Counted from the stretch's first letter, positions 1 through 12,144 are shown. The stretch: 64,000 nt of DNA from Oxytricha trifallax (GCA_000711775.1 ARYC01000475.1:1-64000), one strand, 5' to 3'. Translations and numbers: made by a program. The notes: generated by a model from the letters alone, not told the origin.

Positions 1-919
1 AGCCAACCATAGACCCCTCTAAAATCGGCTTCCTCTCTTACTCCATTGGTTCAGAACCTGGCCAGCCTCCGGCTGTAGTCAACCCAACGTAAGGGAAGTG
101 AGGTGATCAATGCAACAAGCCATGACAACTGGACAGGCATCACACCCAGACGCTTGCAGCTGTCCAGCAAGGCAGTGAGCAGCAGTAAAGTCACAGTGAA
201 GGAATAGGAAAGTAAGCTATAGCTATACGATTTTATTATGCTTTAGTTGATACTAAGTTAAGTCTACCCAACTAGTTGAATGACTAAGCACCCATAACAA
301 ACTTTGTTCACCTCGATGCTTAACTATCGCAACATTATACCCCCATTGCAGCAACCAGACACCAAGTCAGCCAGAGGTTGGGCACTTATGGCACCATGGC
401 TAGGAATCTCTCAATCACCAAGGAATCCACCAAGAGGCAGCAGTTCTCGATGAGCTTCGTGGCAGCAATCACTAAGGACCAGCTTGTCTCCAGCCAAGTC
501 ATTGAGGGAGCATTCGATGCCGTGCTGTTCGAGAACTTCCTCTACCACACCCTGCGCCAGCTACGCACTGACAAGGACCTTGGCCTAAAGAAGATCGTGC
601 TGCTCATGGACAACGCAGTCATTCACAAGTACTCTGAAGTGCTGGAGACTGCCAGGAAGTTGAAAGTCACTGTCCTATTCAATGCCGAGTACTCGCCCTG
701 GCTCAACCCCATCGAGCAGCTGTTCTCATTCATCAAGAGGCATCTCAGGCAGGAGCAAGCAGACAGCAAGTAAGGTTAGTAGCCATAACTTTATATAGGA
801 TTCACTTGGTTAAGAGGCTCTCCCAGATCCTGAAAGCCATGACCAAGAGTGATGTCAACAAGCTCTGGGCGTTCAGAGTCAAGCAGTGGTGCACAACCAT
901 CAGACATGAGTACGTATGA
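1..919 (+). CDS. DD34E (IS630/Tc1-type) transposase-like gene, 3' part
   Basis: C-terminal part of a DDE-superfamily integrase/transposase. My model joins three exons, 1-211, 352-769 and 817-919, across GT..AG introns 212-351 (ends TTGCAG) and 770-816; the phases fit and the frame ends at TGA 917-919. The translation holds LLMDNAVIHK (second Asp), then YSPWLNPIEQ with the Glu 34 residues after that Asp: the DD34E spacing of IS630/Tc1 proteins. The first catalytic Asp is not seen, so the 5' part lies before the window or in an unrecognised exon. The frame inside exon 1 is uncertain: another frame at 2-110 also looks coding before meeting TGA. The block is much richer in GC than the DNA after it. 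It could be a germline-limited transposase gene, a domesticated one, or a macronuclear-destined segment. It is not closely similar to the TBE transposases below. Confidence 0.7.
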
Positions 920-1082
920 GTCAACCATCAATGACGATGAGTGGAGTCGCAGGTGCTCTGGCACCAGTCAAGACAAGCATCAATAGCAGTTGAACAGTTA
1001 AATTAATTGATTAAAAATTCCCTATTATAAATCACGCTTTTAAGTTTAAGTTTAAACTAATCAATCGCCAACCTACTCAAAC

Positions 1083-1370
1083 CTCTCTCACCTCCGCGCA
1101 TTGCAGAGGTCAAGTCCACCAATACACCAACGATGGTCCAACTACTTGAGCTACCAATGATGCACCGATGGATCAAGGATGGAGCAATAGATTTTAGGAT
1201 CTAGAAGATGAGAATGGATTGCTGGATGGCATCAACTCAAACCTATCGACGAAGAATCGACATGAAGTGACCATGCCAGACCAACGCCAAATGACGCTGT
1301 CAAACGATCATGGAAATCATCGAATTCCTGCCAAACATCAAAATCAAGTGTTAAACTGTTGAAGAAAAAA
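1083..1370 (+). other. GC-rich tail block with a 64-codon ORF
   Basis: The GC-rich composition resumes after an AT-rich gap at about 1000-1080 and ends near 1370. A GCATTGCAG stretch at its start resembles a 3' splice site. The frame from ATG 1168 to TGA 1360-1362 (TAR read as Gln) gives 64 residues rich in Asn, Asp and Gln; an overlapping frame from about 1113 is also open for about 48 codons. I recognise no domain. It may be a further exon or 3' UTR of the upstream transposase-like gene, or a separate coding fragment. Confidence 0.3.
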
Positions 1371-1430
1371 TTGGGGTTTATATTATGGTGCTGAAGACTA
1401 TTAAGATAAAAATTTTTTGGAAAAAGCACG

Positions 1431-4400
1431 GCAACAACTTAATGCTTTTAGAGAATTGGTTATAATTATTTATTTGATTAATTTCTACAATTTCCTATTT
1501 TTACGTATTTTATCAATATTACATAATTTTTAACGAAATAAATATTTAAATTAGCCTTTATTTAAGCGATAAATTAATGATTTATATTTCTTTTATTAAC
1601 TTTTATTATGGCTTAAATGTGATTTTCATCACTTTTTTCTTTTATGAAACAATAAGTATAAATCTATTTAGATTCATTAATTGCAGAATTAATTTTGAAT
1701 ATTAGATATTTAAGTTTAGCAGTAAGTTCGAATATTTGTGTATCTCAATTTTTTAATAAGCCTAAATCAGTATTAATAATTCATTTAACAAATTTCGTTT
1801 TTAATTAGTCCTGTTAATCTTGGAGATATTAACCTTCTTAGAAATTTAAAATAAATAGATTAAAGAGGAAATTCATTTCTCTTATGGAATTATCAAGTTA
1901 GCCTTCAACTTCTTTATAACAATTACTTTCATAATAGACGAGAAATTAACTCAATACAGTAAAAATCTAAAGTTTTATACATGGTATTCTAAAATCAAAT
2001 ATAATGAAACAAAAGATTGCTTGATGGATTTTAGTTTCATAATGAAAGGAAAGATTATCCTTTTTACAAATGATTTACTAATGAGAAACATATAATTAAT
2101 TGTATTTTTATTATTAAGAATATTTTTGCAATAAATACATTAAAAAAATGGATCTTAAATAGTTTATTTACTTATTTCATTTTAGTTTCAGTGTTAGAAA
2201 GATCATCTAAAAAGAGTAGCAAACTTTACGAATTCACTTTATTTGCATAGGTTTAATTGTGACATTTTTGCAATAAAAATGTATGAGATATTACTCTTTT
2301 AAGATAATCCAAAATTTAAATTTTATATTCAAAAATCATTTGTTCGTTTGTTAAGAAATAAATATTATAGATTTTGTATTACGATTTAGGATAAATAGAT
2401 AAGCTAAGAATTTATTGAATATAATTGTTAAAATTAGAAAATATAGCTGATTAAACAGTTGAGATATTTCACAAATAAATATAAATATCCTAAGTAAGGT
2501 ATTCACCGTATAAATATTTACCCATCCTTTCTCTTGGTGATCCAAGGTTCCTTTTAGTATGGTAGAGTTCAAATTTTAGTATAACGAATAAAGTAAGTTA
2601 AACAAATAAATTTATTAATTTCGAGTGTAGATATAAAAAATGAGAGAAATTAGTTGCCAAAAATAAATTAATATACCTAGAGTTGATTAAATATCAAAAT
2701 TAGATGTTTTAATTTAAATTTTCTTATATTCATAATTAATAATTTAAAAATTAAGTATTATTCTTTAAATTCTGAGAAATGTAGTTTTTAATGAATAAAA
2801 TTAAATAGTTTTGCAGGAATTTTAAATAATTTATGCTTAAATTTACCCAAATCCAATTAATAAAATGTCCTTATTCGTCAATAATATTGTAAAAATTAAA
2901 TAAATTTGTTTATTTATTAAATATTTTAGTTATCAAGTTAATATGTCTTAATAAAAAAAATGAATATAAAAAAAAAAATTAAATAAAAATAATTGCGGTA
3001 AAATAGGAGCGAAAGTCAATCAACGTGAAGTAAAGTAAATATCTGAAGAAAATGATGATTGATTAGATTTAGGGGTAAGATTACACAAAAGGATTATGAT
3101 TTAATTAATATATGCTAAATATATTAAAATAAAGAAAACAACGTTAAGTAATTAAAGATAGTTGAATTTAAAGAATTCATTTTTAATGACAATTTTCATT
3201 AAAATTTATATAAAATTCTATGATACTTAATTATATTAAGTGTAAGTTTTTATTTCCAATTGATAAGTGTAAATCTAATTGTAATTATTAATTTCGAGAA
3301 ATTAATTTATAATTTTTTTTATTAAATAATGCTATAATGCTATTATTCTATTAAATCTTAATATTTTTATTAAGTAATGTGAAAAATGAGAATTAAAGTA
3401 AATTAATTACAAAAGAATAAATAACATTCTATTTTAATTTTGTTAATTTTATTTATAATTCAATTCCTTTCCTACGCATTTTTAAATACTTTTAGAATAT
3501 AGTACCATAAATAACTTAATATTAAACATCTTTTTATAAAATTTGAGAAGCCAATTTGCTTGTCATAGTATTGTGCTCAGACTATACTATTTTTTCCATA
3601 AATATAGTTATCGGGTATATTCTTTATAAGATATCTACTCTGCAATTTTAATAGAGGATTATTAGGAAAATCATTTATTTTAGAAAAATTAGGCTTTTCT
3701 TTACATTATTTGAAGTAATTTAAAAAACCCATAAATTTATCCAATCAATATTTGAGAAAATAGATAGCATGAGGACAAATTGCAATTAATAAATTCAATA
3801 GGTCTAAAATCATTGTGTTCTTAACTGTATAAAAAATAGTATCATTTATATCTTACTAGTAATTCTTAGGTTCCGAGCCTTTTGATACTCCTGCAATATT
3901 TTCTAAATCTCTCATTTATTGGTAGATACAATAATTTATCTTCTTTAAACACTGGATATTTTAAGATTTACAAACAAAATAAGTTGGGAAATATACAACG
4001 GGGATTAACCATAATCATCAATTTATATCAAAATGTGGTATCTGATGAGGAAGGTCTGAGCTAGAAAATAGTGTTAAGAGTCTAGATAGCGAAGCTTCTT
4101 GTATAACTTGAACCTTTCTGTAAAAGTCTTACAGGTTCCCCAGAAATTTATTCATTTTTATCACAAACTATTTACTAAATTCTCAAGCATAATCTGAAAT
4201 TTATTCCAAGTGTTGATCTCTTTTTATCTTAGAGAATTACTATAAGATATTACTATTTGATTAATAAATATTAAAATAATTAATTTTTTGTATTAGATTT
4301 ATTATAAAAATCTGCTATTGAACCTTAATTTTTAATTATATTGATTTAGGAAATATTAGCCACATGATCATTTCATTCTACTTCCTTATGAATTATTCTG

Positions 4401-5080
4401 ATTTATCTTAAGTAAATTTAGCATCAGATAGTTTTTCATTTATATGAAAATAAACAAAGTAAATACAAATATTGAATTCTTCTTCCTTTTAAGTAATTTA
4501 GGGTTTTCCAGTACATTAAATCAATATTTTATTCAAATTTGCTCAATATACACATGCATCATGGAAGAATAAGAATAGTCAATACGAACCATTATCTCAT
4601 GTATAATAAAAAATTACCTCAAACTGAATCATTATGATTAGGTTTTAGATGCCATAGTTGGACTTAAACATCTTAATTATTTTACGCTTATATAGTGTTA
4701 AAGTAAATACACTGTATTATTATAAATTAAACCATTTGTTATTTAATTCATGCCTATTTCTTACATTCTATTGTTGTGATGCTACAGATGTAAAATTAAA
4801 GAACTGGTTAATTAATTTTTAATTCATTTAAATTTTTATGATTATGATATAACTAATTTCATTCATGGTAATTTGTATATAACCCACAATATATCAAAAA
4901 TACTTATTTATTCCTTAATTTAAATTATAAATTAACAACTTTCAAATTTGAAAAAATTTTGCTCTTAAATTAGTCAAAAATTCAAGATAACTATATATAA
5001 AAGAGTAAATTGAATTTGAATTTGAAAGTTGTATTAAATTAATTTAAATTTGAAATATTAAGAAATTATTATTAATATTT
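1431..5080. other. AT-rich germline DNA without supported genes
   Basis: About 3.6 kb of strongly AT-rich sequence with many A and T runs. A plus-strand frame from about 3756 to TGA 4363 is open for about 200 codons when only TGA stops, but its composition matches the flanks and such frames are expected by chance here. A weak inverted repeat built on AACAACTTTCAAATTTGAA lies at about 4934-5030. I see no transposon ends or RNA gene. Confidence 0.5.
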
Positions 5081-5226
5081 GGTTGCTAGTCATTTATTAA
5101 CAAGGGTACTAATATATATATAAGGGCTTCCATCACAAATCAACTAGCAACTAAATTTTTTAATTTAGTATTTAAGACTTTTAATATATTTAATCAAAGT
5201 TAAAAATTATTCCTAACTGCCACTAA
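5081..5226. repeat. Hairpin and AACTGCCAC motif at the edge of a coding block
   Basis: TTGCTAGT near 5083 pairs with ACTAGCAA near 5140, giving a hairpin with about a 50-bp loop. At about 5215 there is CTAACTGCCACTAA, the subterminal motif found 66-73 bp inside the TA-flanked elements at 9862 and 39265. GC-rich coding DNA starts immediately after it. I find no matching right-hand copy after 6740, so a complete element is not shown. Confidence 0.35.
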
Positions 5227-5335
5227 TGGCGACTGAAAAGTCTTAGCCTGTACATCCCTAGTGAAGAGGAGGGCGATGGTGCTCTATGGTCAGCCCAGTG
5301 CCACGACTGTTTATGATGGTGGGACAGGAGGGTCT

Positions 5336-5829
5336 TCAGCAGGGAACAGTGTAGGGATGGAACAAAGGCATCACATAGTAGTACTCTCCCTTGATTGTCA
5401 CTCCATTACATTGATCTAAACCCCAAGGCAACCAGAGCATACCAATGGCTTCGTATCGTCCAACAATCATGTGATCCTCTCTAGCAAGACCTTCAATACT
5501 GGGAACTCTTTGGGCCGATGTGAGGCAGCGATAGACTATGATGGGTACTCCACAGAGCATAGTGAGTAAGAAGAGCATGATGTAGCAACTCCATTTGCGC
5601 TGAGACTGTTGGTGTATGCGCAGGGTTTGAAAGAGCAATAGTTAGAGAAGGTCTTATATTCACTGCTTCCTACACATTGATCAACTTCTACTTTCTTGGT
5701 ATCTGAGCCAGTTCCCATTAGTGCGAAGAAGTCGTATAAGAGCTCTGAATTGCCAGATAGGGTTGGAACCCCATTGGTTGAGACGCCAACGAGTGCAGCT
5801 AGCATGGTGACATACATTAGGATCTTCAA
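5336..5829 (-). CDS. Small secreted Cys-rich protein, reading frame broken once
   Basis: On minus, ATG 5829 opens a frame whose first 20 residues form a clear signal peptide (MKILMYVTMLAALVGV...). The mature part has spaced cysteines (DQC, NYC, KPC, TSC, SLC). This frame reads to about 5540. A second frame overlapping it from 5638 carries on convincingly (VYRC, DQCNG, then a Tyr-rich stretch) to TGC TGA at 5336-5338. A single shift near 5540-5580 would join them into a secreted protein of about 160 residues. The break may be a mutation, a very short intron, or a junction between macronuclear-destined segments. Small secreted Cys-rich proteins in ciliates include mating pheromones, but nothing here proves that role. 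GC content is well above the flanks. Confidence 0.5.
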
Positions 5830-5905
5830 GCCTCCCTAATGGCAAAAGCACTGCATCCTCATCAAAGTCAACTAGATATTAGGAGAATCTGCAAGGCACC
5901 CTACA

Positions 5906-6177
5906 CTACAGCATAGAGAAAAGCTCTTTGTCTAGAGTCGAAAAGGGCAGGAAGCTAAAGAGATCTGATGGTTCAACAGTAATGATCTTCTCTCCATATC
6001 CAAAACCATCGGCACTATAAGTGTAAACCATCGCTTTGGGAAACCCCAATGGCCTTTTGGAAAACAGTGATGCCTGATTATCTCGGCTACCCGAGTAGAT
6101 GTCTGAGCCGGAAGTTCCACCGTCGTGAAATAGCTCCCGCTGAGTTGAGTGGTGCCACTGGCCGCCCCCCATTCCAA
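5906..6177 (-). CDS. ORF of unknown function, minus strand
   Basis: GC-rich block upstream, in minus orientation, of the secreted protein. Two minus frames are open. The one from ATG 6172 (MGGGQWHHST, later VYTYSADGFGYGEK and DLFSFLPF) has the more protein-like composition. It runs without TGA into the next block, where its TAG/TAA codons would be Gln. I recognise no family. It may be one internal segment of a larger gene, since neither end looks like a real start or stop. Confidence 0.35.
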
Positions 6178-6179
6178 GA

Positions 6180-6740
6180 TTCGCCCCTTACTTCGACTGC
6201 AATACTGGAATTAAAGAATACCGAAAGACCAATACCGAGACTAGCTGCCAAGAATGACCAAGGCAAGACGCCAGGGATTCAAATTCAAAGATATTCTTGA
6301 TGGAAAGCATGAAAAGGGATACTGCATCGTTAGACATCGACAAGAATGGAGATGGTAAACTGTCACTTGAAGAGATCTTGGGAGATAACAATGAGGGCAT
6401 GGATAAAACACGGACAAAACAGACATTGAGGAGATGATCAAGTCAGTCGATATCGAAGAGAGTGGATTTATCGATTACTCTGAGTTCGTTGTTGCTGCAA
6501 TGAATGAAAGGAACAACTTGAATAACGAGAAGCTTCATACAGTCTTCAGAATGTTCGACAAGGACGGCAGTGGCTTCATCTCATCTGAGGAAATCAAGGA
6601 AATTCTTGGCTATGGGAAGACTGTCTGAGAGGAAACTGTCAATGAAATTATTAAGCAAGTCAAATTATGGGAGGCAGTCAGATTTTATTCGAAGAATTCT
6701 CACACATGATGAAGAGATTATCCAGCTGATTATTTTGCAT
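6180..6740 (+). pseudogene. Calcium-dependent protein kinase C-terminal EF-hand region, decayed
   Basis: Three plus-strand frames together encode the calmodulin-like tail of a CDPK. About 6337 onward gives an EF-hand loop DIDKNGDGKLSLEE. From about 6404 a shifted frame gives SVDIEESGFIDYSEF, then FDKDGSGFISSEE, another canonical loop. That frame meets TGA at 6626-6628 where the family continues with a Ser/Glu-rich linker. A third frame near 6669-6726 gives the terminal FEEFSHMMKRLSS before TGA. At least two frameshifts, one in-frame TGA and a shortened fourth loop show that this copy cannot make an intact protein. No kinase domain is in the window. Either it is a germline pseudogene, or a paralogous fragment not kept in the macronucleus. 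It faces the two minus-strand ORFs. Confidence 0.8.
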
Positions 6741-6745
6741 AGTAA

Positions 6746-8958
6746 TTGACATAATTCATTAAATTTACATTTTTCAATCATCCTAATTTTCACAATCTTT
6801 TATATATATTTATTATAAATGAAATTGAAACAATTAGTAAAATTGAATGTTGAAAATCATATATTAAATTACTAGAAATTAAAAAAAATATTAAAAATAA
6901 TATTAATTAAATTAAAAAAATAAGTTACAACATATTTAGTTAAGTGAATGATCTTATATTGCAAAAAGATAAAAGAAAAACATATTAGCAATAGTGAAAA
7001 AATAGAAATTTAGCTATTTCCTTGGCCCAATAAAACTATATAATGACAAAAACCTTTCAAACCTCATAAAAATATCTATAAATTGAACAACTAAATAAAA
7101 TATTTTATAATTAGCATGGACTTTGTAAATCTATATTGTAAATTTTTGAAAAATAGGACTTGTAATTTGAAGACTTACTAGCTATCGGATTTGATACGGT
7201 AAATTATAACTTAATTGACAAAAGTTTTTCTGATCTTAATATGATTTCTTTAAAGTGGATTTGTTAAATAAGGTATTTTAGATTGAAAAATTATGATGCT
7301 TAGGATATGAAAGATGATGACTTATTGGCTTATCAGATTTTCCAAGGTCAATAAATGAATTGTCATTAATTTAAAAGAAATCTCTTAATTTAACATTTTA
7401 GATTTAGTAATTTAGCAATAAACATGATTATAAATATTAATTTGGATAGTAAAGTTTTTTTTTAGTAAATTTAAAATCAAGGGCTTACTTGTCTTTAAGA
7501 TTTTTCTTAATGTAAATTAAAAATTGAATGAGGATACCGATGAAATTTGATTATAATATTTGGTATAGAGATAAAAAATATTTTTAATAACCTTATTCAT
7601 CACATGTGTCTATAACCCCACTGTGAAATTTCATAATTAAATTATGTAAAGTAATATATTATTCTTAAACACATGTCTAATATGATTTTAGGTTGTCTAT
7701 TAAAACTACAATAGAAAGATTTGTATTTTTTTATGAAGATATTTTTCATTAAACATGTTAGTCAAAATAGTTTAACAATTAGCATGAATTATAATACCCT
7801 TCTAAGAAATATTTTTCTTAATCATTTGATATTTATGAAATCTACAATATGTTTTCAAAACAAAAATCTTAATCGAAAATCTAATTAGAAAAACAAGATT
7901 ATTTTATCCGCTAAAAAATAGGATTTCAACTATAATTTATTATTATAGAGTGTGCTTGTACATTTAATTGGGAAAGGAATTAATAATTAATATATTAATA
8001 ATTTAAAAAATTGTCAGTTAACTCTATCTTAACCTCTTCAATATCGTAATTATTCGTTTAAAAATAATAACAGCTGAGCTGTATTATTGGCAACACCATT
8101 TTATTTTATCGTAGAAACTATAAAATTATTTTTATTTAGGAATATTTGTAAAGATATTATATGATTAATAAATCTAAAGTATCTAGATACAGGTTTAAGG
8201 AAGACTGGAACAACCAGAAGTAATATCCAGCTGATTTTTAAATTTTAAATAACAAGTCCCGTATTTTCTTAGCTTACAGAAATATAATGCATTGAATTTG
8301 ATTAAATTTTTATTTTACTTAATTATTTTTCCCAAAATCGAATATATTTATACAATAATGTTCATAATGATATGCCATCACTAATAAAATATGAAGACAA
8401 AAGAATATCAATTAATTAAGAAAGTAATGTAATGCTAGACATGTTTTTCACATTAAATTATAAGTTAACGCGTCAATCACACTTTAAAACAGTTTGATAT
8501 TTTCATGTTAACCTTAAAGCTAATACTTAATAATAATTAATGATACAAATACTCAAGTTTCATCGTTTTTAAAAGAAGGAATTTGATGATAAATACAATG
8601 ATGATTAAAAGATCTGAAAGATAAATTTTTATATTTATTTATTAAAATTTCTTAAAACGGCTTAAAAAATTGAAGGTTTTAGTTGATTCAGATTTGTATA
8701 CACTTTCTTCTACAACTAAAATCTACTCTTCATGATTTCTTATAAATGTATAACTTTTAGATTATATTTGCTAAAATAATACTTGTTATGTATTTAACCT
8801 ATATTGTGTCGCTATTTGTAATTTATAATAAGTAATATATTAATTCATTTAAAAACTTAATATAGTAATACGAATACTTAAAGGTCAAACGCATGTGGAG
8901 ATAGAGCACTCATTAAAAATGTAAGTTACAAAAAACATATCTTTAATTTTTTTTAATA
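6746..8958. other. AT-rich germline DNA, nothing recognised
   Basis: Highly AT-rich with poly-A and poly-T runs. I see no transposon ends, long inverted repeat, RNA gene or GC-raised coding island. Confidence 0.5.
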
Positions 8959-9105
8959 GTGGTCCTACCTGTTAAGACCACAGGTGCTGCTGGACTGGTG
9001 CTTCGCAAAGTGACAGAGAGAGCAGACATAGAAGTTGAATATGACGATGAAGATGAAGAAGAGGATGATGAAGAGGAAGAATAGCAATAATCAGAGAGAT
9101 TTCCA
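8959..9105 (+). CDS. Short coding fragment with acidic C-terminal tail
   Basis: A GC-raised island inside AT-rich DNA. The frame from 8959 reads VVLPVKTTGAAGLVLRKV, then a run of Asp/Glu (EYDDEDEEEDDEEEE) and Gln codons written TAG/CAA/TAA. There is no ATG, and composition returns to background after about 9105, so this looks like one exon or one macronuclear-destined segment of a gene whose other parts are elsewhere. Acidic tails occur in chromatin and chaperone proteins, among others; no specific family can be named. Confidence 0.4.
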
Positions 9106-9859
9106 TTTTTGATTAACATAATAAGTTTTATTATTAATGTAATTAAAATAATTAATTTATTAAAGTTTTTGTATTATCAATCATGATTGGTTAGATTTAA
9201 GTTTTTTTGTTAAATTATTTTGTTTTATTTTTTAAATTACAAATCTCAGTATAAATACAGTATTAGATCGAGTTAGTCTATAAATTTATTTTTAAAGTTA
9301 AATAAATCATTATTATAACATATAAAGAGCTTCCTTTATTAGGCGCTTTGGAGAGTAAATTACGAAAGATGTAATACATAAACAGTTAAAGACTGATTCA
9401 TACGTTTTATGAAATTGTTTAGAAATTTTATTTAAATTTAATATTATTATTATTATTCAATACTGTTCGGAAATTAATACTGGTTCTTAATCAGGCCAGG
9501 TATTTATTAATATTTAAATTGTTTCATTTTAACAATTTTACATAATTGTTCTTTTAGTTTAATATTTCAACTATTTTTTATTATTAAAAATATAAAGTTT
9601 ACTTTTAAACTGCTCAATTATGATTTAATTATCTATTTACTGCATATTATTCATCTATAATTTTAGTTTTCTAATTAATTTTATATTTTGTCAGATAATA
9701 AAATTAGATTTTAATATTCAAAAACTTTACGTATGGCATAAAATTAATTTTTTATCACGGACTAGAGATTCAATTTTCTTAAAAAAGTTTCGGTATTTTT
9801 TTTTTATTGGAATAGTCAAATTATTATCTTTTTTTTATTTATTCTATAGTATTTATTAA
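9106..9859. other. AT-rich spacer
   Basis: Strongly AT-rich, with T runs near 9200-9230 and 9800-9830. No gene or repeat is supported. It ends at the TA duplication of the element starting at 9862. Confidence 0.5.
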
Positions 9860-10249
9860 TATTGATAAAATAGATAAAAACAGGAAATTTGATAAAGAGA
9901 GATTTAAGATTTAATTATGAGTTATCTTAACTGCCACTAAATACACATAGCTCGAATCATAATTTGATTAAACCAACTTTTAATTATAAACTATTTGTAC
10001 ATTATACATTGTACAGTTCTAATTACTTTTTCTTATTTAATTAATTAATAAGTACCAAATTGTACATTATACATTGAACAGTTTTGATTTTTTTAGTTTT
10101 TTATTTTTACAACAAGTTTGCAATGAAGATAAATTATTGTTAAAAAGCAATTTTAATAAAAACTAAAGGAATAATCATCAAAATGTGGAGATTAATACTA
10201 CATTAAAAGTCTAGCATCTCTTGATTCTAAAACTAATCACGATCACTTG

Positions 10250-10489
10250 ATGAATTCTTAGACTGCTCAAACAGACGATTAGAGAACAAACGAGCTCAAC
10301 TTCTTTATTATTGAGATCAAAACTGATGATGATGACACGATCTATTCTTAAGTAACTGAATCTTTAAGGAAAAAGACATCAATACCAAGTAGCCATGGAT
10401 GGTATCCGTTTTATCTAAAGTACAAGCAGCCAATAACAAGATTTTCAGTAGTGTTAGATCACAGCGATATCGAACCCGTTGCCTTTTGA
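10250..10489 (+). CDS. Cargo ORF 1 in the 9.86-kb element
   Basis: With TAR as Gln the frame from ATG 10250 to TGA 10487-10489 gives 79 residues, and it is open upstream to about 10140 without ATG, so the true start may be earlier or missing. It has an acidic stretch (KTDDDDTIYS) followed by a more globular part (HGWYPFYLKYKQPITRF, VVLDHSDIEP). The codon choice and GC rise look coding. I recognise no family. It is followed five bases later by cargo ORF 2 in another frame, so the two could be one gene broken by a frameshift. Confidence 0.4.
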
Positions 10490-10493
10490 CAAG

Positions 10494-10751
10494 ATGAGTG
10501 ATATAAACAAGAAATCATTAGAGACCAGGATGATGATGGCCCAATTCAGTCAGGAGATAGTAGAGGATGACTAGAAGTTTCCACTCAACAAGGACCATCT
10601 CGCAATGTACTTTAAGCAGCAATAAGAGGATTAGGGGCAGGCAGAGATGATGAAGAATTAGCAGAGAGTAGCTAAAGATTCACATGGTCTAGAGGAAGAC
10701 CTCGATGAAACCTAAAAATTAAACGGCGTCATAAAAAGATTGATTCTGTGA
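10494..10751 (+). CDS. Cargo ORF 2 in the 9.86-kb element
   Basis: ATG 10494 to TGA 10749-10751, 85 residues, highly charged and Gln/Met-rich (MSDINKKSLETRMMMAQFSQ at the start, later a Gln-rich helix-like stretch). Five Gln are written TAG or TAA, which a standard-code search would read as stops. It is probably alpha-helical or coiled coil. No family is recognised. It ends about 40 bp before the right inner repeat. It could be the 3' part of the gene begun by cargo ORF 1, or an independent small protein. Confidence 0.45.
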
Positions 10752-10967
10752 CACAGACTATAATTGAGTTATTAATAATTTTTCACTTATTAATAATAAT
10801 TTATCTTCATTGCAAACTTGTTGTACAATTGAAAAACTAAAAAAATCAAAACTGTACAATGTACAATAAAACCCCATAAACCCTTAGTGAGGTTTATAAG
10901 TGCTTTGATTAGTAGGGTAAAGTTGGGGTTTTATAAGGGTAGTAGAGACATTAGGCCAGTTTGCAAA

Positions 10968-12028
10968 ATGAGTAATAGAAATTAGCGAGTTTTGGGGTCT
11001 ATTTATGATGAGAAATATTCAAATTTACTGCTTAAGCTTAGGTATGGTGCGAGTATTAATATAGACTAACTCAAACCAGTGATAAATTGTTGTGCGATTG
11101 CAAAGCTATTGTGTAAAAGTGCTTCGACTGTAAGGTTTCACTGCTTGCTAGCTATTTAGCATTTCAATTCTGGTTCTGGATAACATCCTGTAAGAAAATA
11201 AAAGTTCTCTAAGCAGCATATTGAATATCTCTGCGATTCTAAGACTCTTAAGTATTGTGCGCATTTCCCACTTGACTAGCGAGCTGTGATGTTTCATCGC
11301 AAGTTTCCAGACATGCGTTTCTCACCATAGACAAAAGATTTATTGAAGGAATTGTATTACCTTCAAGACTGTCGACAGAGCAAAGAGAGCGATTGACTTT
11401 ACTCTGCCATTTTATAGTAATAATTTGAACTAAATATATATTATTAAATGCAGAGGTCTATTGATAATAACATGAAGTTTATACGCGCTGATGAAGCTGT
11501 GTTTACGTTCAACACTCTTTTAAAAAGTCTTGGTACAAGAAGTATGATAATATAGAAGTATATGATTAAAAAGTATAGGTTGTCACTCACGCAATTTTGG
11601 CTGGTATCAGTGATGATTCAGGCTTAGAAACTTATGTTATTCATCCTCGCTCTATTAAGCGAGAGCAGTATATAGAGTTCTTACATAAGCTAAGAGATAA
11701 GTACAACGATCAAGAGATCATCCTGTTTGTTGATAACCTCTCAGTTCATAAGACTAAGGAATCTAAGAAAGCTTATGAAGAGTTAAAGATAACTCCTGTG
11801 TATAACGTTCCTTACAGTCCTCAGTTTAATGGAATCGAATTCTATTGGAGTTAGATTAAGACTCACTACAAGAAACTCTTACTGTATCACCTAGTGCATG
11901 ATCTACCAATCGACACAGTAGACTTAATACAGAGTAGTTGCAAGAGAGTGGGTAAAGACGAGACTACGATATGTGGAAGGAAATGAAGAATGAATGTTTA
12001 TTAATAAGTTTTAGACTTAAATGAATGA
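10968..12028 (+). pseudogene. TBE transposase (42-kDa class), copy A
   Basis: Homologue of the copy C transposase. ATG 10968 opens MSNRNQRVLGSIYDEKY; the frame is good to about 11340, then shifts. Beyond it the DDE core is readable: ADEAVFTFNT (first Asp, about 11490), LFVDNLSVHKTKES (second Asp, about 11740) and NGIEFYWSQ (Glu, about 11830), with 34 residues between second Asp and Glu. TGG AGT TAG ATT shows TAG as Gln. Frameshifts occur near 11340, 11520 and 11970, so no full protein can be made. In the active family this enzyme cuts and joins the element ends, and in Oxytricha it is known to take part in germline DNA elimination. It converges with the 22-kDa gene. Confidence 0.9.
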
Positions 12029-12144
12029 ATTATTTCACATATCAAATGAACTCTTAAATGGATTTGGCTTCTCTTTCTTTTCTTTCTCTGGTGCTTAACT
12101 AGAACCCATGTTTCTTCTCTTTGTAACAGCACCAGAATCTATGT

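Larger units (their letters stand above)
10058..10866. repeat. Inner inverted repeat enclosing the cargo ORFs
   Basis: About 75 bp at 10058-10131 (TTGTACATTATACATTG... to ...GATAAATTA) recurs as reverse complement at 10791-10866. The 650 bp between are visibly richer in GC and hold two ORFs. The TBE copy A insertion lies directly at the right edge of this inner repeat. Confidence 0.8.

Noticed and set aside
3756..4363. About 200-codon plus frame without TGA
   Set aside because: Composition equals the AT-rich flanks. With one stop codon, roughly one TGA per 60 codons is expected, so many frames of this length occur by chance in 64 kb.
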